This document shows, piece by piece, positions 6,674 through 13,493 of a DNA stretch of 18,455 nucleotides. Every line of letters starts with the position of its first letter. The stretch's first letter is position 1. The stretch spans positions 1 through 18,455 of the forward strand of contig PUOQ01000019.1 in NCBI GenBank assembly GCA_003552785.1, written 5' to 3'. The position numbers and the translations under genes are program-made. Origin of the DNA: Dehalococcoidia bacterium (GTDB taxonomy: Bacteria > Chloroflexota > Dehalococcoidia > Dehalococcoidales > CSSed11-197). Under the pieces are notes generated by a model. The model was not told the origin of the DNA and did not search any database. It saw only the letters and a program-made list of their open reading frames with translations.

Positions 6674-7066
6674 TTAGACCTGTTCAAGGGGCTGAACCTT
6701 TAGCTTCATGCCTTCTACTGAGACTACCTTCACTTCATACCCCGCTGGAACCTGGTTTTCTGACCAGGCCTTCCAGAGCTCCCCCTTTACTTTCACTACG
6801 CCCTCCGGAGCAAGATCTTTTACCACAACCCCCTTTAACCCCGTCACGTCAGGCAGCCCCGCCAGAGGCCCGGGGGCCAATGCCCTGCTGCCGGCTCGAA
6901 ATATTAATACCGAAACGCAAAGCCATGCAACTATAAAAATAACCACAGCATAAACCGGTACATTTATGTCCCATTGTGGCAATATATAAACTGCCAGCAA
7001 AACCACCAGGGCAACTTCAACCACATTGCTGGCAATAGCAAGCATTAAGCGGTCTTTTCTTTTCAT
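6674..7066 (-). CDS. NfeD-like membrane protein with C-terminal OB-fold domain
   Basis: About 130 residues. Two hydrophobic helices (about 9-30 and 37-58) are followed by a soluble domain that fits the NfeD C-terminal OB fold: GLKGVVVKDLAPEGVVKVKG, then ELWKAWSENQVPAGYEVKVV and a closing LKVQPLEQV. NfeD proteins usually act with SPFH/stomatin partners in membrane quality control. No SPFH gene or serine-protease domain is present here, so this is the short form. The frame opens at GTG 7072, but GGAG sits five bases before ATG 7066, which I take as the start. It precedes hisA by 67 bases and probably has its own promoter (a TATAAT at 7088-7083). Confidence 0.82.
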   Translation of the reverse strand: MKRKDRLMLAIASNVVEVALVVLLAVYILPQWDINVPVYAVVIFIVAWLCVSVLIFRAGSRALAPGPLAGLPDVTGLKGVVVKDLAPEGVVKVKGELWKAWSENQVPAGYEVKVVSVEGMKLKVQPLEQV

Positions 7067-7141
7067 TTGCACTCCAAAAACAATTATACCCCATGGAGGT
7101 TTATGTTATCTGCCTCGAATTATGTGTTTATCGCAGAGCTG

Positions 7142-7150
7142 TGATATAAT
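7142..7150 (+). promoter_or_regulatory. extended -10 promoter of the 44-aa gene
   Basis: TGATATAAT: a TGn extension plus perfect TATAAT at 7145-7150; the -35 region is weak. The predicted start near 7157 gives a leader of about 30 bases to ATG 7187. A minus-strand TATAAT at 7088-7083, probably for the NfeD-like gene, makes this a divergent promoter region. Confidence 0.6.
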
Positions 7151-7186
7151 TTTGTTTTAGTCTAAAAATACGGAGCCTGCTTAAAT

Positions 7187-7321
7187 ATGACCAAAACAAC
7201 TACCCCAAAAGAGAAGAACAGGGAAGAACTCAAAGAGTTTATTGAAAAAGTAAACAAAAAGGACAACCGCAAAGGCCTGAAGATTCGCTTTGCCTTTGTT
7301 AACCGAAAACGAAAGGGTTAA
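7187..7321 (+). CDS. small basic protein, 44 residues, unknown function
   Basis: I do not recognise this protein. The ATG at 7187 opens 44 codons ending in TAA (7319-7321). The product begins MTKTTTPKEKNREELKEFIE and ends RFAFVNRKRKG. It is lysine/arginine rich, strongly basic, probably helical in its first half and without a membrane segment, so RNA or ribosome binding is conceivable but unproven. Support for a real gene: an extended -10 promoter 37 bases upstream, CGGAG eleven bases before the ATG, a position filling the only gap between the divergent NfeD-like gene and the convergent radical SAM gene, and a stop interlocked with the latter's stop. Codon use looks coding. At this length, conservation is needed to be sure. 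Confidence 0.6.
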   Translation: MTKTTTPKEKNREELKEFIEKVNKKDNRKGLKIRFAFVNRKRKG

Positions 7322-8310
7322 TTATCAAAGGGTTTATCTTTGTTAAAATCGGGCAGATAAACCCTGGGTGAACTTATCCCCTGCACATATGCTTTACAAA
7401 ATCCAAGCTCTTTTACCAGCTTGACGGCTTTCAGGTACCTATCTACTTCCACGCCTTTGGCAAGCTCGGGATAATTGAAAGCCCGATTGCAGGGATGGTA
7501 CTGACTCATCAGGCTCAGCCCTATCCCGGTAGACACCTCTTCTGCCAGCCAAACCAAACATTCTTCAGTACCGGCTATATCCCCGGGCAAAACAAGATGC
7601 CGAACCAGCACCCCTTTAACGGCCACTCCATCCCGGCCGATTTCAAGATCGCCCGTTTGATTATACATCTCCTTGATGGCCTTGCGCGCATGACCTGCAT
7701 AGCCAGGTGCATCTGAATATTTGGCTGCATTTTCATCATCTGCGTATTTCAAATCCGGCATATATATGCTGATAATTCCCCGCAACTCCCGTAAAGTTAA
7801 CACAGAATCGTAGCTGTTGGTGTTGTATACAATGGGTATATTCAAACCACGCGGTATTGCGAGTAACAAAGCTTTCATAAATTGAGGCACAAAATGGGAG
7901 GGGGAAACCAGGTTGATATTATGACAACCCATTTCCTGAAGCGAAACCATAAAACCTGCCAGGTCCTCAATACTTTTTTCGTTTTTCTGTTGAGACTGGT
8001 AATTCTGAGAAATCTGAAAATTCTGACAAAAAACGCATCTTAAATTACAATTCCCGAAAAAAACGGTGCCTGAGCCTTTTCTACCGGAAATGACCGGCTC
8101 TTCGCCGTGATGGTCGCAATAAGAAGATATAACCGGTATTTGTCCAGATTTGCAATAACCCAACTCCCCGCCGATGCGATTAATACCACAACGACGAGGG
8201 CATATATCACAAGCAGCAAGCCTGTTCCAGAGCTTTACTGCTCTTCTTTCAAGCTCGCCTGATTTAAACAGCTTTAAATAATCGGGGCTCTCTGATGCCT
8301 TGTTAATCAT
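7318..8310 (-). CDS. radical SAM protein, PflX-like (COG1313)
   Basis: Predicted iron-sulfur SAM-radical enzyme of 330 residues, resembling pyruvate formate-lyase activating enzymes, though the substrate of this subfamily is not established. The radical SAM triad is CNLRCVFCQN (Cys88, Cys92, Cys95). A second cysteine group lies at the N-terminus, CDICPRRCGINR with Cys34, Cys37 and Cys41, plus Cys53 in ELGYCKSG, typical of COG1313 and able to hold another cluster. Later landmarks are VYNTNSYDS, the IYMPDLKYAD segment and VRHLVLPGD. No glycyl-radical enzyme is encoded nearby. It is the last gene of the dksA-to-gltX run, 33 bases after gltX. No clear Shine-Dalgarno precedes the ATG. Confidence 0.9.
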   Translation of the reverse strand: MINKASESPDYLKLFKSGELERRAVKLWNRLAACDICPRRCGINRIGGELGYCKSGQIPVISSYCDHHGEEPVISGRKGSGTVFFGNCNLRCVFCQNFQISQNYQSQQKNEKSIEDLAGFMVSLQEMGCHNINLVSPSHFVPQFMKALLLAIPRGLNIPIVYNTNSYDSVLTLRELRGIISIYMPDLKYADDENAAKYSDAPGYAGHARKAIKEMYNQTGDLEIGRDGVAVKGVLVRHLVLPGDIAGTEECLVWLAEEVSTGIGLSLMSQYHPCNRAFNYPELAKGVEVDRYLKAVKLVKELGFCKAYVQGISSPRVYLPDFNKDKPFDN

Positions 8311-8343
8311 GCTATATTTATAATAACCAGCTAAATAATGGCT

Positions 8344-9825
8344 TTATTCACTTTCGACACTTGACAGTTTTAAGACAGCTTTGCGCATACGCTCCAGGCA
8401 CTTATCCTTGCCGAGTACAGCCATTGTTTCAAAAAGCGGTGGAGCAACGGTTAAACCGGTAACAGCCACTCTCAGTGTTCCAAACAGCTGGCCGGCTTTC
8501 AGGCCCAGTTTTTCTGCCAGAGGCCGCAGGCAGCTCTCAAGCTCATCGCGGCTAAAAGAACCCGGCTTTTCAAGACTCTCAAGAGAAGCCTTAAGGGCCT
8601 GGAGGGTGATATCCCTGTTCATTTTCTTTCCAATGAGAAGCTCTGGCTCATAATCAATTTCAGAAATGAAGAAAAAGTAAGTCAATCCGGGTATTTCACC
8701 AAGCGTTCTGGCCCTTTCTTGAATGAGAGGCATGACGCTTTTTACATATTCAAAATCAAGTGGCCGTTCAACCGAACCGGGCAGATCCTTCTCCAGGAAA
8801 GGCAACGCCCGGGTTGACAGGTCTTCAATATCGAGAGATCTGATGTAAACCCCGTTCATCCAGTCCAATTTCTCTCGGTTGAAGACAGCAGCTGTTTTAC
8901 CTATGCGCTCCAGGCTAAAATTTTTTACCAGTGTTTCAGTATCAATAATATCGGTCTTATCGTCCAAAGACCAGCCAAGCAATGCCAGGAAATTAACCAT
9001 CGCCTGAGGGAGATATCCTTCATCCCGATATTGAGTTATAGACACCGCCCCATGACGTTTGCTCAACTTGGATCGATCCGGGCCAAGTATCATAGGCAAA
9101 TGTGCAAATAAAGGTGGTTCCAGGCCGAGTGACCGGTATAGTAACAAATGTTTGGGAGTGCTGGAAATCCATTCTTCCGCTCTTAAAACATGGCTTATAA
9201 GCATTTTATTGTCATCTACTACACTGGCGAGATGATAAGTAGGAAATCCATCGGCTTTAAGAATTACAAAGTCATCGATAGTCCTGTTTTCAAAAGTGAC
9301 TTCGCCGCGGATTACATCGCTAAAAGTAGTTTCTCCACCTTTAGGCCCCTTAAACCGAATTACGGATTTCCGGCCTTTAGCTATACACGCCTGGCGCTCT
9401 TCATCGGTAAGGTCGCGACACCGGCGGTCGTATCCGGGGGGCATTTTGGCTGCTACCTGACCGGCACGCATTTCTTCGAGCCTTTCGGAGCTGCAATAGC
9501 AATGATATGCGTCCCCCTTTTTAACCAGTTTTTCAGCTGCCAGGCGATAAAACTCAATTCTCCGGGACTGAAAATACGGTCCGTAATCACCAGCTTTATC
9601 CGGACCCTCATCCCAATCCATACCCAACCATTCAAGGCTTTCAAGTATGGTTTCAACAGCTCCCGGAACCGTACGTGCTGTATCGGTATCTTCAATGCGA
9701 ACGATAAATTTTCCGTTCGAATGACGGGCAAACAGCCAGTTAAACAGTGCCGTTCGGATATTGCCTACATGGGGATAACCGGTAGGGCTTGGTGCATAGC
9801 GAACTCTTACAGGTGCTTCCATCAT
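8344..9825 (-). CDS. gltX: glutamyl-tRNA synthetase
   Basis: Charges tRNA-Glu with glutamate and, in organisms with GatCAB such as this one, probably also tRNA-Gln. It has 493 residues, normal for bacterial GluRS. The class I motifs are the HIGH equivalent HVGN (19-22, within YAPSPTGYPHVGNIRTALF) and the KMSKS equivalent KLSKR (253-257). Cys109, Cys111 and Cys136 lie where zinc-binding GluRS enzymes hold their metal. The C-terminal half is the helical anticodon-binding region. AAGGAAG precedes the tandem ATG-ATG start by six bases. The gatC and gatA genes in the same window fit an indirect Gln-tRNA route. Confidence 0.98.
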   Translation of the reverse strand: MMEAPVRVRYAPSPTGYPHVGNIRTALFNWLFARHSNGKFIVRIEDTDTARTVPGAVETILESLEWLGMDWDEGPDKAGDYGPYFQSRRIEFYRLAAEKLVKKGDAYHCYCSSERLEEMRAGQVAAKMPPGYDRRCRDLTDEERQACIAKGRKSVIRFKGPKGGETTFSDVIRGEVTFENRTIDDFVILKADGFPTYHLASVVDDNKMLISHVLRAEEWISSTPKHLLLYRSLGLEPPLFAHLPMILGPDRSKLSKRHGAVSITQYRDEGYLPQAMVNFLALLGWSLDDKTDIIDTETLVKNFSLERIGKTAAVFNREKLDWMNGVYIRSLDIEDLSTRALPFLEKDLPGSVERPLDFEYVKSVMPLIQERARTLGEIPGLTYFFFISEIDYEPELLIGKKMNRDITLQALKASLESLEKPGSFSRDELESCLRPLAEKLGLKAGQLFGTLRVAVTGLTVAPPLFETMAVLGKDKCLERMRKAVLKLSSVESE

Positions 9826-9877
9826 ATTACACTTCCTTGCATAAGAAATTTATAACGGCGGCCAAGGATTAGAAAAC

Positions 9878-10372
9878 TTAGCCCATACTTGCTTCGGGTA
9901 ACTTAATTTTGACTGGAGGTATTTTTACCACCACTGTAAAGGACATTTTATCATGCAAGCCCTGGCGGCGCTCATCGAATGCCAGAATAATAAAACCTAT
10001 ACCAAGTGTAAGAAAACAAACTATGTAGCCCAAATAACGCAAAACCGCTGTTGAATAAGTCACGTGAGTGCCGTCATATTTTAAAACTTTGATATTTAAA
10101 ATCATTTTCCCGGGAGTCTGGCCCCGCCATTTCCAGAACAAAATAAAATAGACAGCTCCGGCAGGAACGATTAAAGGGGCAAGCGGGTCATTAAACAAAG
10201 ATGGCCCGTACCAGCCTTCCAGCGACCTGGAGACCGGAGCACCGGAAGCCACCATCCACGAAGTTGCAATGGCCCAGTAAATGCTTATAATAGCGAAGCC
10301 ATCGATCAGAAATGCCGCCAGACGTCGCCAGAAACCCGCATATTCTACAACAATGTTTCCTTCCTGCTCCAT
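9878..10372 (-). CDS. RDD family membrane protein
   Basis: Small integral membrane protein of 164 residues; function not established, though some RDD proteins affect ion or metabolite transport. The family motif appears as AGFWRRLAAFLIDGFAI (about 11-27), followed by two more hydrophobic segments (about 60-75 and 107-128). Between them is the typical RGQTPGKMILNIKV, and after the last helix comes FDERRQGLHDKMSFTVVV. The ATG is preceded by GGAGG at eight bases. An extended -10 box (TGCTATAAT, 10411-10403) lies just upstream, so this gene and gltX may be transcribed independently of the genes before them. Confidence 0.9.
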   Translation of the reverse strand: MEQEGNIVVEYAGFWRRLAAFLIDGFAIISIYWAIATSWMVASGAPVSRSLEGWYGPSLFNDPLAPLIVPAGAVYFILFWKWRGQTPGKMILNIKVLKYDGTHVTYSTAVLRYLGYIVCFLTLGIGFIILAFDERRQGLHDKMSFTVVVKIPPVKIKLPEASMG

Positions 10373-10402
10373 GTAAAGGACCTCCGTTAACTGGACAAAA
10401 AA

Positions 10403-10411
10403 ATTATAGCA
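10403..10411 (-). promoter_or_regulatory. extended -10 promoter before the RDD gene
   Basis: The minus strand reads TGCTATAAT followed by a run of T. No matching -35 is visible. The start would fall near 10397, about 25 bases before the RDD ATG, giving an internal promoter for RDD-gltX-radical SAM. Confidence 0.5.
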
Positions 10412-10429
10412 CGCCTTAAAACACCGGCT

Positions 10430-11344
10430 CTAGGCGCTTATAATATCAATTGATTGCTTAAGGTCATCGGGCAACGGGGAAATAAATTCAACATACTGAC
10501 CGGAGGAAGGAAGTTTAAATTTTAGTTTATGAGCATGAAGGAATTGACGGGGAGTAATCAGCGACGCTTTGCCATAAGTGGTATCACCAACAACTGAATG
10601 CCCTATGGCAGCCAGGTGAACTCTTATCTGGTGCGTGCGGCCTGTTTCCGGGTTTATTTCCAGAAGTGAATAACCTTCAAAATATTGCATAACCCGGTAA
10701 CCTGTTCGGGCCTGACGCCCTTTATTTTCTTCAGTAATCGTCATCCTTTGCCTGTGAACACGATCCCTGCCGATAGGAGCCTCGATAAACCCTTTCATGG
10801 GGCTGAGGCGCCCGTTTACCAGGGTAATATAAGTTTTCTTTACTTCCCTCTGCTTGAACTGACCTGTAAGATATTGATGGGCTTGAGGGTTACGAGCAAC
10901 AATAATAAGGCCTGAAGTATCTTTATCAAGCCGATGAACAATCCCGGGGCGGCCGGGTTCTCCAGTTGCAATACTGGGCAAATAGTTAAGAACGGCATTG
11001 GCAAGAGTATGTGAAGGGTTGCCTGGGCCCGGATGAACAGCAAGGCCGGGTGGTTTATCTATAACCAGAAGATCATCATCTTCATAAATAATCTTTAATG
11101 GAATCGCTTCAGGGGTTAGCTCACTTGGAGCTGCCGGTGGAATAACCAGTTCTACTATATCCCCTTTTTCAAGCCGGTAACTTGCTTTGACAGGCGCGTT
11201 GTTAACCAGCACATAACCTTCTTCGATAAGCTTTTGGGCTTGAGACCGAGAAAGCGTGTCTACACTGGAACCGATAAACCGGTCCAATCTTTCCCCGGAG
11301 ATTTCTACTGTAAAATTATGACTGGCCTCCATCACGGGCACCAT
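10430..11344 (-). CDS. 23S rRNA pseudouridine synthase, RluD/RluC family
   Basis: Isomerises specific uridines of 23S rRNA. An N-terminal S4 RNA-binding domain (about residues 18-66: ERLDRFIGSSVDTLSRSQAQ, then KLIEEGYVLVNN) precedes the catalytic domain with the motif GIVHRLDKDTSGLIIVA, whose Asp in HRLD is the nucleophile. NPETGRTHQIRVHLAAIGH closes the active site. The length of about 304 is normal. The start is uncertain: TTG 11347, ATG 11344 and ATG 11332 are in frame, none has a good ribosome-binding site, and family alignment favours 11332 slightly. All overlap the end of lspA, so coupled translation is likely. RluD and other family members cannot be told apart by eye. Confidence 0.93.
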   Translation of the reverse strand: MVPVMEASHNFTVEISGERLDRFIGSSVDTLSRSQAQKLIEEGYVLVNNAPVKASYRLEKGDIVELVIPPAAPSELTPEAIPLKIIYEDDDLLVIDKPPGLAVHPGPGNPSHTLANAVLNYLPSIATGEPGRPGIVHRLDKDTSGLIIVARNPQAHQYLTGQFKQREVKKTYITLVNGRLSPMKGFIEAPIGRDRVHRQRMTITEENKGRQARTGYRVMQYFEGYSLLEINPETGRTHQIRVHLAAIGHSVVGDTTYGKASLITPRQFLHAHKLKFKLPSSGQYVEFISPLPDDLKQSIDIISA

Positions 11345-11825
11345 CAATTTTATTTGAGTAAATAAGAATACAAGCAGCCAGTATTATTGCACCAACTACA
11401 ATAGCGCTATCGGCTACATTAAACGCCGGCCAGAAACTAAAGTCAATAAAATCAACCACATAACCGAGGTTGTAACGATCGATAAGGTTCCCCAGTGTAC
11501 CTGCACTTAAAAGTCCCAGGCCAAGTTTGCCCAGGGTTGTATCCAGTATCTCCAGATGGGGGCGTAAAAACAACATAGCCGACATCATTAATATAAAACT
11601 GACAGTCGAAAACACGGTAAAAAATCCAGCTGCTTCCGGAAACATGCCAAAAGAAGCACCCGTATTTTGGAAATAGCTTATACGAAAAAAGCCCTCGGGT
11701 GGCCTTGATTCTCCAAGGAAAAGATTGGTGCGAACCCATAACTTGGTAAGCTGGTCAAGGGGCACAATAGTAGCAAGAAGAACAAAATACCACCAGGAGC
11801 CTTTAAAGTCCGGTTTATACCGCAA
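11316..11825 (-). CDS. lspA: lipoprotein signal peptidase (signal peptidase II)
   Basis: Membrane aspartyl protease that removes the signal peptide from lipid-modified prolipoproteins, such as the solute-binding protein encoded at 859-2478. It has 169 residues with four membrane helices. Family blocks in order: LDQLTKLWV (23-31), FQNTGASFGMF (52-62), GNLIDR (112-117), VVDFIDF with catalytic Asp125, and FNVADSA with catalytic Asp139. The start must be TTG at 11825-11823, since the next methionine is at residue 61. This overlaps the dksA-like stop by 11 bp, with GGAAG about nine bases upstream. lspA followed by an RluD-family gene is a common bacterial pair. Confidence 0.97.
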   Translation of the reverse strand: MRYKPDFKGSWWYFVLLATIVPLDQLTKLWVRTNLFLGESRPPEGFFRISYFQNTGASFGMFPEAAGFFTVFSTVSFILMMSAMLFLRPHLEILDTTLGKLGLGLLSAGTLGNLIDRYNLGYVVDFIDFSFWPAFNVADSAIVVGAIILAACILIYSNKIDGARDGGQS

Positions 11826-12189
11826 AACCTTTGGCTTCCTTCGATTTTGCCGCCTTGCACTGTATGCACAACTTTGCCTGGGGAATTGCTTCCAGCCTCT
11901 CGGAGGCTATTTGCTGGCCACATTTTTCGCAAATACCATAGGTGCCCTTATCGAATTTTTTAACGGCATTTTCAAGGTCTGCTATCTGTCCGAGAAGCCG
12001 CTTCTCAAGAGCCCAGCGGCTTTCAATTTCGGATGTCTCTGCAGCTTCTTCCTCTTTCTTGCCATAGGGGCTGCCTTCGCGGCGGTTTTCTTCGCCACTA
12101 AGGTCCCGTATCTGGTCCAGTTGCTCTTTAGACCTTGCCAGATCAGACTCCATCTTTTCTTTAAGCGCCTTAAGCTTACTGTCTACCAT
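11815..12189 (-). CDS. DksA/TraR family zinc-finger protein
   Basis: A 124-residue protein, predicted to act through RNA polymerase or as a stress regulator. The first 75 residues are charged and helical, consistent with a coiled coil (MVDSKLKALKEKMESDLARS). A canonical C4 finger follows: Cys87-x2-Cys90-x17-Cys108-x2-Cys111 (YGICEKCGQQ and KLCIQC). The acidic DxxDxA tip of E. coli DksA is not evident, so it may belong to the TraR/YteA-like group and a ppGpp role should not be assumed. ATG 12189 is chosen because AAGGAG lies six bases before it; the frame extends to a GTG at 12210 with no such site. It heads the operon and is preceded by a long structured leader. Confidence 0.9.
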   Translation of the reverse strand: MVDSKLKALKEKMESDLARSKEQLDQIRDLSGEENRREGSPYGKKEEEAAETSEIESRWALEKRLLGQIADLENAVKKFDKGTYGICEKCGQQIASERLEAIPQAKLCIQCKAAKSKEAKGFAV

Positions 12190-12444
12190 CGGTCGCTCCT
12201 TTGCGTTCACCCGTTTGGTGTGAACCTGTAATTTATTCGATGTAAGTATGCACCTACAGACCTGTTAAATATGAGAGAATATCGGAGCCGGGAAATGCTC
12301 CTTGCTTAAGAGTGGCAAAAGCCAGGGGCAAGCATTCTCCAGAAATGATGAGAATGGCGCACGCTCCCTAACTGAGAGCCACAGTTCTCATAAAACCTTA
12401 TTTTATTACTGGATAAATGCATTTTGCCAGCCACGATTCTAGTT
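12190..12444 (-). ncRNA. structured 5' leader of the dksA-lspA operon (candidate cis-regulatory RNA)
   Basis: The stretch 12190-12547 has no gene. Promoters on the minus strand would give the dksA-like gene a leader of about 250 bases. Stems visible: TGGC-TTTT-GCCA (12324-12313) nested in AATGC/GCATT plus TTGC/GCAA (12336-12294, bulge of three); CATTCTC with GAGAATG (12339-12333 and 12356-12350), which shares bases with the previous stem; GGAGC (12288-12284), which can pair with GCTCC at either 12297-12301 or 12363-12367; GAGAA/TTCTC (12275-12279 and 12385-12389) enclosing the domain; and a stem of GTTCAC/GTGAAC plus CC/GG with a bulged A (12225-12205), ending four bases before AAGGAG. Partly exclusive pairings suggest switching. 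I could not match it to the TPP, SAM, glycine, cobalamin, T-box or SRP consensus. Confidence 0.4.
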
Positions 12445-12479
12445 TAACTCATTAAAGCTATTTTGGCAACCACTTTCAA
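12441..12479 (-). promoter_or_regulatory. overlapping promoters of the dksA-lspA operon
   Basis: Two candidates on the minus strand: TTGAAA (12479-12474), 17 bases, TTTAAT (12456-12451), five of six matches in each box; and TTGCCA (12469-12464), 17 bases, TAAACT (12446-12441). Either gives a leader longer than 240 bases. Confidence 0.5.
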
Positions 12480-12498
12480 AACTTTTTTTTGGCACTGC

Positions 12499-12528
12499 TT
12501 GTAACACAGGCATCGGGTAAACTATAAT
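12499..12528 (+). promoter_or_regulatory. sigma70 promoter of pyrD
   Basis: TTGTAA (12499-12504), an 18-base spacer and a perfect TATAAT (12523-12528). The start would be near 12535, leaving only about 13 bases before the ATG at 12548, enough for the GAGG at 12536-12539 but not for a PyrR-type attenuator. Confidence 0.6.
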
Positions 12529-12547
12529 CAGAAATGAGGCATATCAT

Positions 12548-13480
12548 ATGGATGTAAGTGTTGAACTGGCCCCCCGCAACCAGAAAGGCCTAAGGCTGCA
12601 AAACCCGTTAATGCTGGCTTCGGGTACATGCGGCTATGTCACCGAACTGGAAGGGGTTACTGATATACACTCGCCAGGAGCGTTTGTATGTAAAGGAACC
12701 ACCCTTAAACCAGGGAAGGGAAACCCACAGCCGCGCATTGCTGAAGTGACCTCAGGCATGCTTAATGCAATCGGCCTTGAAAACATCGGCATAGACAGCC
12801 TTATTTCAAACCAGGCTCCGACCTGGAACAGACTTGGGGTATGCGTAATAGTAAATATTGCCGGCTCTAACACCGAAGAGTATGTCGAAATAGCCCGCAG
12901 ACTCGAGGGAACAGAAGGCATCAGTGGCATTGAGCTAAACATCAGCTGTCCGAACGTAAAATCTGGGGGCGTTGAATTTGGCCTGGATCCCGAAACCGCC
13001 GCAACTATTACCCGTGAAGTAAAGTGCGTGACCACGCTGCCATTGATAGTTAAACTAAGCCCGGGAGCAGCCAGTGTAAGTGATATAGCCACGGCCGTAA
13101 CAAAAGCCGGAGCAGACGCATTGACCCTGATTAACACTTTCAAAGGTATGGCTATCGATATTAACAGGCGCAGGCCTTTGCTGGGCAATACCACCGGCGG
13201 ATTGTCCGGCCCGATCCTTAAACCAGTAGCTTTGGCTATGGTGTATGAAACTGCCAGGCTGGTTGATGTGCCGTTAATCGCCTGCGGAGGTATATCCAGT
13301 GCCGAAGATGCAATTGAATTTATCATGGCCGGCGCCAGTGCCGTTCAGGTAGGCACTGCTTTCCTGGTCGATCCATGCATTCCCGGTAATATATTGACCG
13401 GAATTAAGGCATTTCTATCCGAGCAAGAAGTATCAAGCATCAACAAGCTTATCGGTTGCGCTGTCACCAATTCGAAGTAA
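12548..13480 (+). CDS. pyrD: dihydroorotate dehydrogenase, class 1B catalytic subunit
   Basis: Oxidises dihydroorotate to orotate, fourth step of UMP synthesis, on FMN. At 310 residues it is the cytosolic class 1 form. The catalytic base is a cysteine (Cys134 in ELNISCPNVKSGG), which marks class 1 rather than the membrane class 2 enzymes that use serine. NPLMLASGTCGY, VIVNIAGSN, LIVKLSPG, the LINTFKGMAID block and PLIACGGISS are FMN and substrate segments characteristic of the NAD-linked 1B type. Class 1B needs the iron-sulfur flavoprotein PyrK, which is not next to it here. GAGG precedes the ATG by eight bases. The serine hydrolase gene follows 13 bases after the stop. Confidence 0.96.
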   Translation: MDVSVELAPRNQKGLRLQNPLMLASGTCGYVTELEGVTDIHSPGAFVCKGTTLKPGKGNPQPRIAEVTSGMLNAIGLENIGIDSLISNQAPTWNRLGVCVIVNIAGSNTEEYVEIARRLEGTEGISGIELNISCPNVKSGGVEFGLDPETAATITREVKCVTTLPLIVKLSPGAASVSDIATAVTKAGADALTLINTFKGMAIDINRRRPLLGNTTGGLSGPILKPVALAMVYETARLVDVPLIACGGISSAEDAIEFIMAGASAVQVGTAFLVDPCIPGNILTGIKAFLSEQEVSSINKLIGCAVTNSK

Positions 13481-13493
13481 TAATGATTCTGCT

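Noticed and set aside
9190..9855. 221-codon open frame on the plus strand
   Set aside because: It lies antisense inside gltX, has no family features, and its composition follows from the GluRS codons on the other strand.
11725..12231. 168-codon plus-strand frame
   Set aside because: Antisense to the dksA-like gene and lspA; phenylalanine-rich product with no recognisable domain.
12272..12390. Match to known riboswitch, SRP RNA or 6S RNA
   Set aside because: I compared by eye with T-box (GGTGG...CCGCG), TPP (CTGAGA), SAM, glycine, cobalamin (GCCACTG) and SRP tetraloop motifs; single words recur but not in the needed order, so no known class is claimed.
12634..13326. 230-codon open frame on the minus strand
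   Set aside because: Shadow of pyrD: fully antisense, low-complexity Ser/Pro/Val sequence, no ribosome-binding site.
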